Assembly: GCA_017652345.1 (NCBI GenBank)
Contig: JAGCBE010000412.1
Span: 1-56,964 of the forward strand
Direction of reading: 5' to 3'
Length of the DNA: 56,964 nucleotides
Origin: Methanobrevibacter sp.
GTDB taxonomy: Archaea; Methanobacteriota; Methanobacteria; Methanobacteriales; Methanobacteriaceae
Shown here: positions 7,762 through 15,097 of the stretch, piece by piece
How the letters are laid out: each line of letters starts with the position of its first letter
Numbering within the stretch: position 1 is the stretch's first letter
The notes under the pieces: model-generated
Seen by the model: only the letters and a program-made list of their open reading frames with translations
Database searches by the model: none
Told to the model about the DNA's origin: nothing
Program-made: the position numbers and the translations under genes

Positions 7762-8055
7762 ATGGAAAAAATTGAAAAAACAAAACAGGAACTCGTTGAG
7801 GAAGTTAAAAATTTAAAATGTGAAGTTGAAATGTTACTTAAGGAAATTGAGAAATACAAAAATGATACAAGTATGATGTTAATCTTGTTAGATGGTTACA
7901 AAAACTTGGTTGAAGAATGTCAATCATCAAATGCAGAATTGTTAAAAATGAACTCGGAATTGTTGGCTACAAATTGTAAGTTAAATGATAAATTGTCAGA
8001 AGTAGATTTTAAAAAAGGGATAAGGAATCCATTTTTATTCCCTTTTGAATTTTGA
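7762..8055 (+). CDS. Coiled-coil protein
   Basis: 97 residues from ATG 7762 (AGGAG upstream; an earlier in-frame ATG at 7729 lies inside the previous gene). Almost the entire chain is heptad-like (LVEEVKNLKCEVEMLLKEIEKY, then more Leu/Asn-rich heptads), ending in an aromatic tail NPFLFPFEF. Probably an oligomeric adaptor; no function recognised. Confidence 0.6.
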   Translation: MEKIEKTKQELVEEVKNLKCEVEMLLKEIEKYKNDTSMMLILLDGYKNLVEECQSSNAELLKMNSELLATNCKLNDKLSEVDFKKGIRNPFLFPFEF

Positions 8056-8057
8056 AA

Positions 8058-8528
8058 ATGAAAAGATCAACAAAGTTTTATAGAAAAAATGAAAGGGAGG
8101 TTATGGCCTCCCTTGGGTTAAAACCTACAAAAAATTCTGGTTCTGGTTGGATTGAAAAAGAAGATGGACAAAATGAATATTTGATTTGTCAATTAAAAAG
8201 TACAGATGCACAAAGTATTACTGTTAAACAAAAGGATATAAGGATACTTGAAAACAATGCAGCTGTAGCACATAAAGTTCCAATCTTCGCAATACAATTT
8301 TTAAATACTGGTGAAATATGGTTAATGGCAAAACCAGCTGATTTTACTTCAGTATCTGAATTTATAAATACTGGTGAAATTGAAAGTTCTGATCTTGGTA
8401 TAACAGAATTACCAGAATGGGAAGAAAGTGTAAAAGAACAAAAAGTTATAAAATCATCAGGTGATGCACGAAAAAACTTTTATGAGGAGTTAGATAAAAA
8501 ATATGACAGAACAAAAAGTGCCAGATAA
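8058..8528 (+). CDS. PDDEXK-like nuclease / Holliday-junction-resolvase-like protein
   Basis: 156 residues. The layout GSGWIEKEDGQNEYLICQLKST..SITVKQKD resembles small phage PD-(D/E)XK proteins of the Hjc/VRR type: a glycine loop, Glu-Asp, then a QLKS strand where the usual ExK would be, and a helix with AVAHKVPIFAIQF. The exact catalytic residues are uncertain. ATG 8058 is preferred to TTG 8052; both overlap the upstream stop. Confidence 0.45.
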   Translation: MKRSTKFYRKNEREVMASLGLKPTKNSGSGWIEKEDGQNEYLICQLKSTDAQSITVKQKDIRILENNAAVAHKVPIFAIQFLNTGEIWLMAKPADFTSVSEFINTGEIESSDLGITELPEWEESVKEQKVIKSSGDARKNFYEELDKKYDRTKSAR

Positions 8529-8751
8529 CCTTTATGAGAATTTAAAGTTATTTGTTGAAGAACTTGAAAAAGGATTAGACAAAATAAAAGAAATATTAAA
8601 ACCACTTATAAAAGAAGAAAATGACTTTAATAGTATGGTGTTATCAGAAAAAGAAATAAAAAGAAAAATTAAATATGCAAAATCTCCAATGGAGGTTAAA
8701 TATTGGAATAAGGTTTTAAATGAAAGGTATAAAAGAAAGAAAGGAAAATAA
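8503..8751 (+). CDS. Hypothetical helical protein
   Basis: 82 residues, charged and helical (LKLFVEELEKGLDKIKEILKPL), basic at the C-terminus. The start lies 26 bases inside the previous gene, indicating coupled translation. No family recognised. Confidence 0.6.
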   Translation: MTEQKVPDNLYENLKLFVEELEKGLDKIKEILKPLIKEENDFNSMVLSEKEIKRKIKYAKSPMEVKYWNKVLNERYKRKKGK

Positions 8752-8753
8752 AA

Positions 8754-9119
8754 ATGAAAATTGCGATAAAAGAAATTGTTAATTATAAAGGACATTCAGT
8801 AAAAACAAATGGTAATGTTGATTTAAGCTTTTCTGCAATGTATGACCAAATAACAAAAAGTATTGAGGTTTTACAGTTACTTAATACTGATGTGAAAATA
8901 TCTGCAAAGTTGCCTGGTAAGAAACCAGTTATGTTAGGAAGTTTTAATGTTAAAAATGTATTGTTTGATAATGATGGAGAAAGTGTATTAAAATTTAATA
9001 CAATGACTGACTTTGTAGAAATGAATAATATTAACTCAATCATAACACAAGATAGTTTCCAATTAAAGTTAGAGGCTGATGTTGAAATTGAAAACTCAGA
9101 TGATGAGGAAGAGGAATAA
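8754..9119 (+). CDS. Hypothetical protein with acidic tail
   Basis: 121 residues, beta-rich (alternating hydrophobic residues, AKLPGKKPVMLGSF) with an acidic end DDEEEE. Acidic tails of this kind are common in phage DNA-metabolism proteins; the function is unknown. Starts three bases after the upstream gene and ends before a hairpin at 9126-9147. Confidence 0.6.
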   Translation: MKIAIKEIVNYKGHSVKTNGNVDLSFSAMYDQITKSIEVLQLLNTDVKISAKLPGKKPVMLGSFNVKNVLFDNDGESVLKFNTMTDFVEMNNINSIITQDSFQLKLEADVEIENSDDEEEE

Positions 9120-9125
9120 AATAAT

Positions 9126-9147
9126 CCAACAGTTAATTTCTGTTTGG
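9126..9147 (+). terminator. Terminator-like hairpin
   Basis: CCAACAG (9126-9132) pairs with CTGTTTGG (9140-9147) with one bulged T, followed by TTT. The T-run is short, so termination may be partial. It lies immediately after the 6760-9119 operon. Confidence 0.5.
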
Positions 9148-9177
9148 TTTAAATAAAAAATAAAAAGGAGGAAATGG

Positions 9178-9408
9178 ATGAGTGAAATAAGATATACAAA
9201 GTTGTCCTCTGCGAAAATACAGGAAACAAGAAATCTTGTGGTATCAGAATGTTCTCGTGGTGGTTATACTTTGGCTCAACAAATCAACGTCGAGGAAGAC
9301 GGAAAGAGAACAAATGTTTTTCTCAAAAATGCAATTCATGTTTCCGATATTGATAAACTTATAAATCTTCGGGATGCTTTGAATATTGCGATTGAAAAAA
9401 CAAAATAA
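9178..9408 (+). CDS. Hypothetical protein
   Basis: 76 residues. AGGAGG just upstream of ATG 9178. Mixed alpha/beta; no cysteine pair or membrane segment. Codon use (UCC, CGU, CUC) is less AT-biased than its neighbours, similar to the next gene, which may mark higher expression or a different origin. Function unknown. Confidence 0.6.
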   Translation: MSEIRYTKLSSAKIQETRNLVVSECSRGGYTLAQQINVEEDGKRTNVFLKNAIHVSDIDKLINLRDALNIAIEKTK

Positions 9409-9433
9409 TTTTAAAAAAATTTAAAAAAATGTA

Positions 9434-9461
9434 TTGACAAATGAAATTTATGTGGTATAAT
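9434..9461 (+). promoter_or_regulatory. SigA-type promoter P3
   Basis: TTGACA (9434-9439), 16-base spacer, TATAAT (9456-9461), extended TGTGG. Drives the abundant-looking acidic protein at 9590. Confidence 0.85.
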
Positions 9462-9479
9462 AAAACCATAAACAAAAAA

Positions 9480-9529
9480 ACATTTATGAAGTGGGAACAA
9501 ACAAACATTTGTTTGTTTAACATAAATGT
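9480..9529 (+). promoter_or_regulatory. Stable two-tier leader hairpin
   Basis: Outer stem ACATTTATG (9480-9488) with CATAAATGT (9521-9529); inner stem AACAAACAAA (9496-9505) with TTTGTTTGTT (9508-9517). It lies near the 5' end of the P3 transcript and ends about 47 bases before the ribosome site. A 5'-stabilising structure is the simplest reading. Confidence 0.7.
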
Positions 9530-9589
9530 AAAAGGCTTTTAAAGCAAAACATGCCAACAAAAATTTTAAGAAAAATGGAGGAAAAACAA

Positions 9590-10288
9590 ATGGCAAAAAA
9601 TTGGACTGTAACAGAAGCACTCGAGGCACTCAAAAATTTTGACAAGGCAGCTATTGCTGATTTCGGAAAAAGATTTCCGCTTGCAACAATCGCACTTGCA
9701 AAAGCAGGGGAGAATGTTGATACGTTTGTATCTGGACTTCCTGAGCATGTAACAATGCGTAAGATTGAATCAAATCTGAAGGATGGTGTTGAACCTTTCG
9801 AGGATGATGAGGATGCTGCTGAGGATGAGAAGCCTGCAAAGAAAACTCGTGGTGGAAAGACCGATGAGGAGAAGAAGGCTGCTGCAAAGGCAAGACGTGA
9901 GGCTCGTAAGGCAAAGGCTGCTGCAAAAGTAGAGGAAGTAGAGGAAGATGATGAGGACGAGAATGAGGAAAGTGATGAAGTTGATTATTCAACAATGAAT
10001 GCACTTGAACTGTTCAAGCTTTGTAAGAAACGTGGTATCACAGCTCAGCCGAAGCAGAAGGCATCCGTATATATCAAGCTGTTAAAGGCTGCTGATGAGG
10101 ATGAGGCAGAAGATACAAATGCTGAGGATGATGAGTGGGAGGACGAGGAGGAAGCTCCTGTTGAGAAGAAACGTGGAAGAGGTCGTCCTGCTAAGAATGC
10201 AAAGGCAGATAAGAAGCCTGTAAAGAAAATGCCTGAACCTGAAGACAATGATGATGAAGATGAGGAAGATGAGGAGTGGGATATTTAA
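9590..10288 (+). CDS. Acidic SAP-motif protein, probably abundant and DNA-associated
   Basis: 232 residues from ATG 9590, which has GGAGG at ideal spacing; the in-frame ATG at 9551 lies upstream of that site. Layout: N-terminal globular part (residues 1-75), acidic linker, a Lys/Arg/Ala-rich stretch resembling a histone tail (KAAAKARREARKAKAAAK), a SAP-like helix-turn-helix module (DYSTMNALELFKLCKKRGI, residues 132-165), an AT-hook-like GRGRPAK and a very acidic end. Codon use is strongly biased to GAG/AAG/GCU, typical of high expression. The same module occurs twice in the SSB-like protein at 47289. Likely binds or organises DNA; this is inference. Confidence 0.6.
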   Translation: MAKNWTVTEALEALKNFDKAAIADFGKRFPLATIALAKAGENVDTFVSGLPEHVTMRKIESNLKDGVEPFEDDEDAAEDEKPAKKTRGGKTDEEKKAAAKARREARKAKAAAKVEEVEEDDEDENEESDEVDYSTMNALELFKLCKKRGITAQPKQKASVYIKLLKAADEDEAEDTNAEDDEWEDEEEAPVEKKRGRGRPAKNAKADKKPVKKMPEPEDNDDEDEEDEEWDI

Positions 10289-10317
10289 TCCCTTGGGCCT
10301 TTTCTCATATCTCTGTG

Positions 10318-10341
10318 TGGCAGGGGGTTGCTCCCCTGCCA
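10318..10341 (+). terminator. Rho-independent-like terminator
   Basis: TGGCAGGGG (10318-10326), loop GTTGCT, CCCCTGCCA (10333-10341): nine perfect pairs, GC-rich in an AT-rich genome. Followed by TATTAAAAATT rather than a clean T-run, so efficiency is uncertain. Sits directly after the abundant acidic protein. Confidence 0.65.
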
Positions 10342-10363
10342 TATTAAAAATTAGGGGGAAATT

Positions 10364-10741
10364 ATGAAAACTTCTGAAATATTAAATATGGACTATTACA
10401 AAGATAATAACAAGAATATTTTCCAGAAAGCTTTAAGAAAAATAAAACCATTTGAAAGATATGAAGATGACATTCCGTTTGATATGTTAGAAAAATATGT
10501 TTCAAAAGTTGAATATAAGTACAGTATAATGATTAACTACATCACTCCTGTTTATATTCCTGGTGAAAGAAATATGTATTCTGCAACAATAAGAGATACG
10601 GAAGAAAGTAAATGCTATGATATAGCAATATTTGCAAGTTCGTTTTATGAATTGTATGTAAAAATAAGTATTTATTATTTTTCAAAAATAAAAAATAATA
10701 GTTTGGTGTTAAAGGATTGGAATAAAAGGAATAAAGTATGA
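10364..10741 (+). CDS. Hypothetical protein
   Basis: 125 residues, no domain recognised. Rich in Tyr/Lys; begins MKTSEILNMDYYKD. AGGGGG upstream of ATG 10364. Its stop overlaps the RNase H start (ATGA), so the two are probably translated together. Confidence 0.6.
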   Translation: MKTSEILNMDYYKDNNKNIFQKALRKIKPFERYEDDIPFDMLEKYVSKVEYKYSIMINYITPVYIPGERNMYSATIRDTEESKCYDIAIFASSFYELYVKISIYYFSKIKNNSLVLKDWNKRNKV

Positions 10742-11217
10742 AGAAAATTATGAGGAAATTAAGAATATTTACAGATGGTGCTTGTTCAGGAAATCCAGGT
10801 CCTGGAGGTTGGGGTTCTATATTTGCATATGATGAGAATCTGGTTAAAATTTCTGGTTTTGAGAAAAATACAACAAATAATAGAATGGAGTTATTATCTG
10901 TTGTTAAATCATTGGAGAAAGTTTCTAATGATGTGGAAGAATTTGATGTTATCGAAATAAATTCAGATTCTGCATATGTTGTTAATGCTGTAAACCAAAA
11001 CTGGATTGAAGTTTGGAAGAAAAATAATTGGAAAACATCAAAAAGTAAAAATGTTAAAAATTATGATCTATGGAAAAGATTTATAGAAGTAATTGATGTT
11101 TTGGATTGGTTAAAAATTAAGGTTGTTTTTGTGAAGGTAAAGGGACATGCAGGTAACTCACTAAATGAGATGGTTGATGAACTTGCAAGAAGTGAAATAA
11201 TTAAAAATGTAAAATAA
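10738..11217 (+). CDS. rnhA: Ribonuclease H (type 1)
   Basis: 159 residues, usual length. All catalytic motifs are present: IFTDGACSGNPGPGGWGSI (Asp near residue 13), NRMELLSVV (Glu), INSDSAYVV (Asp) and VKGHAGNSLNEMVDELA (His and last Asp). It degrades RNA in RNA-DNA hybrids, for example primers left by the phage primase. An internal Met at residue 5 is an alternative start; ATG 10738 overlaps the previous gene. Confidence 0.93.
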   Translation: MKKIMRKLRIFTDGACSGNPGPGGWGSIFAYDENLVKISGFEKNTTNNRMELLSVVKSLEKVSNDVEEFDVIEINSDSAYVVNAVNQNWIEVWKKNNWKTSKSKNVKNYDLWKRFIEVIDVLDWLKIKVVFVKVKGHAGNSLNEMVDELARSEIIKNVK

Positions 11218-11237
11218 TAAAAAGGTGGTATATATCT

Positions 11238-11621
11238 ATGTATAATTTTTCTAAAATATTATATGTGAAGCAATTTAAAAACAAAGTATCAAAACAGGCA
11301 TATCTGGAAGCATGTAAATGGTTAGCCCAAAATGTATATAGTAAAGTTGAATTGTCAAAATACATTACAGTACAAATCATAAAAGAAAATGTAAATAAAA
11401 AACAATTACCAACTTTTACTGTTAAATTGTTTATGACAATAAATGAAGAAGATCTGAAAGACTCGTACTGTAAAAAGTGTAAACAGTTACATACGATTTT
11501 CTATTCCATTGATAAACCTGATTGTGATGTTTGTAAGATGAATGGTTATAGAAAACAATTACAAACAAATGTTAGTAGTTTGGTTAATAATTGGAAGGGT
11601 AAACTTGAAGAAGGGGATTGA
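11238..11621 (+). CDS. Zinc-ribbon-like hypothetical protein
   Basis: 127 residues. A C-terminal CKKC ... CDVC arrangement (about residues 81-102) forms a probable zinc ribbon; the N-terminal part is basic and mixed alpha/beta. AAGGTGG lies upstream of ATG 11238. Function unknown; its position after RNase H suggests a nucleic-acid role, which is inference. Confidence 0.6.
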   Translation: MYNFSKILYVKQFKNKVSKQAYLEACKWLAQNVYSKVELSKYITVQIIKENVNKKQLPTFTVKLFMTINEEDLKDSYCKKCKQLHTIFYSIDKPDCDVCKMNGYRKQLQTNVSSLVNNWKGKLEEGD

Positions 11622-12011
11622 ATGAAAGATAAAATATTATTTATAATAAATGAATGGTTCAAATATTTTTTAAATGGTGTTAGAAAAAATATAGAATATA
11701 TAATTATTTCATTTATTACTTTAATAAATTGCTTGTTATATTGTACAAGAAGTTTAAATGAAATACAATTTGTTGGATTAAATGTAGCAATCACTTTTAT
11801 TGTGATAATGCTTTTCAAATTAAAAAATGATATTGAAGAATATGAAATAAAGAAAAGGTTGAAAGACCAAAATAAAATTCCATTTCTAAATAAAAGGTTT
11901 ACACAAAAAACAAAAGATTATATTTATATAGAAAAAAATGATTGGTCAAAAGCTGTTTTATATATGGCAGAAATTGAGGATTATTTGGAAAATATAGGAA
12001 TTTATGAATGA
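11622..12011 (+). CDS. Membrane protein with two transmembrane segments
   Basis: 129 residues. Hydrophobic segments at about residues 24-41 and 50-66, separated by a short loop, then a charged cytoplasmic-looking C-terminal half. No family recognised. It starts directly at the stop of the previous gene and is the last gene before boundary element B. Confidence 0.6.
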   Translation: MKDKILFIINEWFKYFLNGVRKNIEYIIISFITLINCLLYCTRSLNEIQFVGLNVAITFIVIMLFKLKNDIEEYEIKKRLKDQNKIPFLNKRFTQKTKDYIYIEKNDWSKAVLYMAEIEDYLENIGIYE

Positions 12012-12025
12012 TATATGAATAGTGA

Positions 12026-12127
12026 TATAAAATCGTATTAGCCCCATTTACCCCCTTTAATTGTTCCATGCGATGTTTCCCCCATATTAAATTGTTTACG
12101 CCTATATGGGGCTTATACGATTTTATA
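12026..12127 (+). repeat. Boundary element copy B: long inverted repeat
   Basis: The arms 12026-12047 and 12106-12127 pair over 22 positions with a single mismatch (T12039/T12114); the core is AGCCCCAT / ATGGGGCT. The 58-base loop contains CCCCCTTT and CCCCCATA tracts also seen in copy A. It lies between the stop at 12011 and promoter P4. It could terminate transcription in both directions, or be a structured RNA. Confidence 0.75.
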
Positions 12128-12161
12128 ATATATAACAAAATAAACTTTTTTAAAAAATATG

Positions 12162-12190
12162 TTGACAAAAAATAAAATATATGTTATTAT
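12162..12190 (+). promoter_or_regulatory. SigA-type promoter P4
   Basis: TTGACA (12162-12167), 17-base spacer, TATTAT (12185-12190). Weaker -10 than the other promoters and without TGTG. Drives the 12237-13556 small-gene operon. Confidence 0.8.
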
Positions 12191-12236
12191 GAATATAACA
12201 AAAAAACAAATGTTTATTTAAACGGAGGTAAACAAA

Positions 12237-12515
12237 ATGAAAATTAAGTTAAATGAAGTTATTGAAATGTCAAATTATATGGATGAAAGAAAATTTGATG
12301 AATTTGTTTGTAACATCCAAGAAACACAAGATTTTAATGAAATACTTGATGAAATTACAGAAGATCTTAAACACTTGGCTTCACAATATTTATATGAAGC
12401 AATTAAATGTAATTTTTCACATGAAGTTTTATCTATTGACTGTGGTATCTCAAATGATATAATTGATATAATTCAAGGTGTTAAAGATTATGAAGTTGAT
12501 ACAAATGTTTACTAA
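12237..12515 (+). CDS. Hypothetical protein
   Basis: 92 residues, acidic and helical, no recognised domain. GGAGG precedes ATG 12237. An ORF in another frame (12253-12462) is a shadow. First gene after P4. Confidence 0.6.
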   Translation: MKIKLNEVIEMSNYMDERKFDEFVCNIQETQDFNEILDEITEDLKHLASQYLYEAIKCNFSHEVLSIDCGISNDIIDIIQGVKDYEVDTNVY

Positions 12516-12532
12516 AACGGAGGATAAAAAAA

Positions 12533-12808
12533 ATGATTATTGTTGATTTATTAGTTGAATATGCAATGGAAAGTAATTGGAACAAAGATGGATCGCCATC
12601 AGATGATGATTCTTATTATAAAGTAGTGCAGATTAAAACAGAAAGATCTATTTCAGAGATTACTAAAGAAGTGGAAAAAGATGGATGGATAGATGAACTT
12701 GTTGATAGCGATGATGTAATGGAGATATTTGCAATGGAAGATTATGTTGAAGATACTCTTGAGGTTAAGTTGGTTCTGTCAGAAGTTGGACATCCAGTAT
12801 CTCAATGA
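12533..12808 (+). CDS. Acidic hypothetical protein
   Basis: 91 residues, strongly acidic (DSDDVMEIFAMEDYVED), mixed alpha/beta. GGAGG precedes ATG 12533. Small acidic early proteins can mimic DNA, but no specific evidence supports this. Followed by the hairpin at 12829-12855. Confidence 0.6.
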   Translation: MIIVDLLVEYAMESNWNKDGSPSDDDSYYKVVQIKTERSISEITKEVEKDGWIDELVDSDDVMEIFAMEDYVEDTLEVKLVLSEVGHPVSQ

Positions 12809-12828
12809 ATTTCACATTCTAAAGCACT

Positions 12829-12855
12829 AAAATGAATAAAACAATAAATCATTTT
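12829..12855 (+). terminator. AT-rich hairpin
   Basis: AAAATGA (12829-12835) pairs with TCATTTT (12849-12855). Stability is low and no long T-run follows. It may attenuate transcription or affect access to the GGGGG ribosome site of the gene at 12872. Confidence 0.3.
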
Positions 12856-12871
12856 AAATGGGGGTAATTCT

Positions 12872-13207
12872 ATGGAAACAAGACTTGCAAATGATATCGT
12901 TAATCAGTTACAAACAGAAATTCATTATTTGGAAAATGAAAAGAATGGGGTTTATGGAGATACAAAACTTTGGGAAAGATCTTGGTCTGCTAAGTGTTGG
13001 TTTAAATTTTCAAAAGTTATAATTGGAAATGATGAATATTTTGTTACCGCATTAAGAAGTTATGATACAGTAGTTGGTTTTATTCTTGATGATACATTGT
13101 ATGAAGTTGGAAAATACTCACGAACAACTTCAAAACAAATAACAAGATATTTTATGAAATTAAAGAAGGATTTAAAAAGGGTTTACTTTGATAAAATAAG
13201 GGGATAA
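12872..13207 (+). CDS. Hypothetical protein
   Basis: 111 residues, mixed alpha/beta with a basic C-terminus (MKLKKDLKRVYFDKIRG). TGGGGG stands before ATG 12872. No family recognised. Confidence 0.6.
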   Translation: METRLANDIVNQLQTEIHYLENEKNGVYGDTKLWERSWSAKCWFKFSKVIIGNDEYFVTALRSYDTVVGFILDDTLYEVGKYSRTTSKQITRYFMKLKKDLKRVYFDKIRG

Positions 13208-13212
13208 GTTAA

Positions 13213-13362
13213 ATGAAAAAAGTTGAAAAAAAGTTTTTATATAAATCAAAAAATACTGGACAATTAGTAACAAATATTATTGATTTAATAAAAGTTACAA
13301 TAATTGATTTTCATTATTATAAAGTAATAAATAGATGGCAATATAATAAAGATGGTTTTTAA
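13213..13362 (+). CDS. Small basic hypothetical protein (49 aa)
   Basis: ATG 13213 to TAA 13360-13362. Lys/Ile-rich, begins MKKVEKKFLYKSKNTGQLV. A GGGGATAAG ribosome site lies upstream at the stop of the previous gene. The Gly-Gln-Leu-Val pattern recalls small phage proteins with an SH3-like fold, but that is weak. Confidence 0.45.
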   Translation: MKKVEKKFLYKSKNTGQLVTNIIDLIKVTIIDFHYYKVINRWQYNKDGF

Positions 13363-13376
13363 GTAAAGGAATTATA

Positions 13377-13556
13377 ATGAAAAAGAAAAAATCAAGAAAA
13401 TATGGAATAATTTATAAAGAATTGCCGTTTGGTGGGATTGGAAAAGAAACATTGTTTTCAAAGTCTCGGTCTACAATATTAGAAGATTTTAAACAATACA
13501 AACACATAGAAATTATGAATGTTGTATTTCTGGGATGGTATGTAAATCCCTCGTAA
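13377..13556 (+). CDS. Small basic hypothetical protein (59 aa)
   Basis: ATG 13377 to TAA 13554-13556, following AAAGGA. Begins MKKKKSRKYGIIYKELPFGG and ends GWYVNPS. The stop region forms the first copy of an 18-base direct repeat (13544-13561). No family recognised. It is the last gene before a 600-base non-coding stretch. Confidence 0.5.
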   Translation: MKKKKSRKYGIIYKELPFGGIGKETLFSKSRSTILEDFKQYKHIEIMNVVFLGWYVNPS

Positions 13557-13587
13557 TACAAAAGAATTGAAATCCCTCGTAATACAA
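13544..13587. repeat. Tandem direct repeat, 18-base unit
   Basis: AAATCCCTCGTAATACAA occurs at 13544-13561 and 13570-13587, period 26. The first copy overlaps the end of the upstream gene. The repeated CCCTCG is unusual in this AT-rich region, so the site may bind a protein. First element of the complex non-coding region 13557-14183. Confidence 0.8.
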
Positions 13588-13603
13588 TGTAAAAAACTCC
13601 CCC

Positions 13604-13722
13604 TACACATGTAACATAAAAAAATGTGTAATATGAAAACAATTCTGCAAATAAAATCCCGCCTGTTTGCAGAATATACCACCAAGCTGGAAATGGATAT
13701 TAAAAGTATTTGTTTCCAGCTT
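13604..13722 (+). other. Three consecutive stem-loops
   Basis: Stem 1: TACACAT (13604-13610) with ATGTGTA (13624-13630). Stem 2: ATTCTGCAAA (13642-13651) with TTTGCAGAAT (13666-13675), loop containing TCCCGCCTG. Stem 3: AAGCTGGAAA (13684-13693) with TTTCCAGCTT (13713-13722). Stems 2 and 3 are ten perfect pairs each. No T-runs follow, so simple termination is less likely than a structured RNA or origin element. Confidence 0.7.
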
Positions 13723-13969
13723 ATGTTAAATTATTGGGATAAAATATATTTATTGTTAAAATAAATAAAAAGTAAAAATTAAAGAACAAAATGAAATAAT
13801 TATATAAGTAAGATAAAAAATATAAAAGTAAACTTTGAGGTTATATATGAGTTTTGGAAATGTAAACCAAAAATAAAAATATGAAAGATATATTATGGAA
13901 GATATATAAGGGAAAATATAAAATTAAATATTTCTTCAAAATAAAAGATTTGACATTTTTTCCGGTCAC
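13723..13969. other. AT-rich non-coding stretch
   Basis: No supported gene, promoter or repeat. Nearly all A/T with A-runs on the + strand. Minus-strand ORFs through here are low-complexity Phe/Ile/Tyr translations without ribosome sites. Confidence 0.5.
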
Positions 13970-14090
13970 GATGTTGGTTAAAAAATGTTGACTTTGTAAA
14001 AAAATATTGGGTTGGTAAAAAAATATGATGATCGTGGAAAAATATTGTGATTGTAAAAAAATATAATGATTATATTTAAAAAAATGGTTG
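13970..14090. repeat. Iteron-like array of about six imperfect 19-20-base repeats
   Basis: Units start at about 13970, 13990, 14010, 14030, 14049 and 14068, roughly of the form GATTGT(A)AAAAAATATNNT. Period is near two helical turns, so the copies face the same side of DNA. The last copy abuts the -35 of the promoter at 14088. Candidate replication-initiator or repressor binding array. Confidence 0.65.
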
Positions 14091-14116
14091 CAAAGTTGAA
14101 AATAATGGTGTATGAT
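14088..14116 (+). promoter_or_regulatory. Promoter downstream of the iteron-like array
   Basis: TTGCAA (14088-14093), 17-base spacer, TATGAT (14111-14116), preceded by TGGTG. It would transcribe the 14184-16986 block. Its overlap with the repeat array suggests regulation by whatever binds there. Confidence 0.55.
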
Positions 14117-14183
14117 GTAATTAACAAACAAATAATGGTTGTGTGAATCGACAAAACACACGTTAAAAAAATGTCAATATGGT

Positions 14184-14615
14184 ATGAAAAAAATGGAATA
14201 TGTAAACGCAATCATTAACAATGGTGGCATTGAAAACGAAAATGGTACATATGATATGACAAAAAAAACATATGACAATTTTTTGTTTGATGTTGATGGT
14301 GTAAAAATCATCGAAAACGAAAATCAAAGGATTGCAAAGTTCGGGGGAAAATCGGTGATAATCAATTTAATTTCAAAGAAAAATATGAAAAAATCACCAT
14401 CCGGCGGAAATGGCGTAAAATCGAAAAATTCCGGTTATATTGTATTGTTACGAAACAAAGGGGAATCAAAGGAAAAAACAATTACATCATTGACAACGTG
14501 TGCGGAAATCAAAGGTTTTATCAAAGAATTGGACAAAAAAAATGTGGAATATTTGAAAATTTATGATTCAATGCAAAATGTGTGTCGGAAATCGGCATGG
14601 ATTGAACGTGAATAA
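14184..14615 (+). CDS. Hypothetical protein
   Basis: 143 residues from ATG 14184 (a second Met follows three codons later; upstream TTG 14139 has no ribosome site). Basic, with a central GGNGVKSKNSGYIVLLRNKG segment. No family recognised. Codon use (CGG, CCG, AUC, AAC) differs from the preceding genes. The stop is followed immediately by a parS site. Confidence 0.55.
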   Translation: MKKMEYVNAIINNGGIENENGTYDMTKKTYDNFLFDVDGVKIIENENQRIAKFGGKSVIINLISKKNMKKSPSGGNGVKSKNSGYIVLLRNKGESKEKTITSLTTCAEIKGFIKELDKKNVEYLKIYDSMQNVCRKSAWIERE

Positions 14616-14631
14616 TGTTTCACGTGAAACA
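14616..14631. promoter_or_regulatory. parS site 1
   Basis: TGTTTCACGTGAAACA, a perfect palindrome (20 bases counting flanking AA/TT) and an exact match to the bacterial chromosomal ParB/Spo0J consensus TGTTNCACGTGAAACA. Lies between two genes of the mosaic block. Confidence 0.85.
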
Positions 14632-14655
14632 TTGAAAAATAACAAATAATAACGT

Positions 14656-14691
14656 GATTTTCCATGTGGGGATTTATCCCCACATGAAATC
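14656..14691 (+). other. GC-rich hairpin with TC bulge, copy 1
   Basis: CATGTGGGGA (14663-14672), loop TTTA, TCCCCACATG (14677-14686): ten perfect pairs. GATTT / AAATC extend the stem across a two-base TC bulge. No T-run follows. Same architecture as the hairpin at 15986-16027, and both stand next to a parS site. Confidence 0.75.
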
Positions 14692-14717
14692 ACAAATAAA
14701 ATAATGGGGATAAAAAA

Positions 14718-15083
14718 ATGAAAAATAATTATGATAAAAATGCAATTTTTGTTAATAAAATAATGAATAAATTTGTAAATGATATTGATGGTAATGAATG
14801 GCGTTCATTTGTTTGTTGTAAAATATTTGGACAATTATGTGAATGTATTGATAATATTGATTGTGGACAAAATGATTATGATTTAAAATGTGCAACAAAT
14901 AAATTATTATTGGATAATGAAATTTATTGCATAATTGATATTGTATATAATAATTGCCATGAATATCATATTATTGATTGCGAATGTGATATATTATGTG
15001 TAGATGCATCATATGAATGTTTAATGTGTTTATATTGCAATGATTTAATTGAAAAATTTGAAAAAAATAAAATATTGTGTTAA
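14718..15083 (+). CDS. Cysteine-rich hypothetical protein
   Basis: 121 residues containing 15 cysteines, many as separate pairs (VCC, DCECDILC, ECLMCLYC), plus several Asp/Asn. The spacing is not a classic zinc finger, but multi-metal binding or redox chemistry is possible. TGGGGA precedes ATG 14718. No family recognised. Confidence 0.55.
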   Translation: MKNNYDKNAIFVNKIMNKFVNDIDGNEWRSFVCCKIFGQLCECIDNIDCGQNDYDLKCATNKLLLDNEIYCIIDIVYNNCHEYHIIDCECDILCVDASYECLMCLYCNDLIEKFEKNKILC

Positions 15084-15097
15084 TTATGGTGGAACAT

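Noticed and set aside
9651..10342. Minus-strand ORFs opposite the acidic SAP protein
   Set aside because: Shadows produced by the biased GAG/GAT codons of the real + strand gene.
13544..14090. CRISPR array
   Set aside because: Direct repeats are too short or imperfect, there are no unique spacers of constant size and no cas genes.
13412..14211. Minus-strand ORFs in the non-coding region
   Set aside because: Phe/Ile/Tyr-rich low-complexity translations without ribosome sites; the region is A-rich on the + strand and carries repeats and stem-loops.
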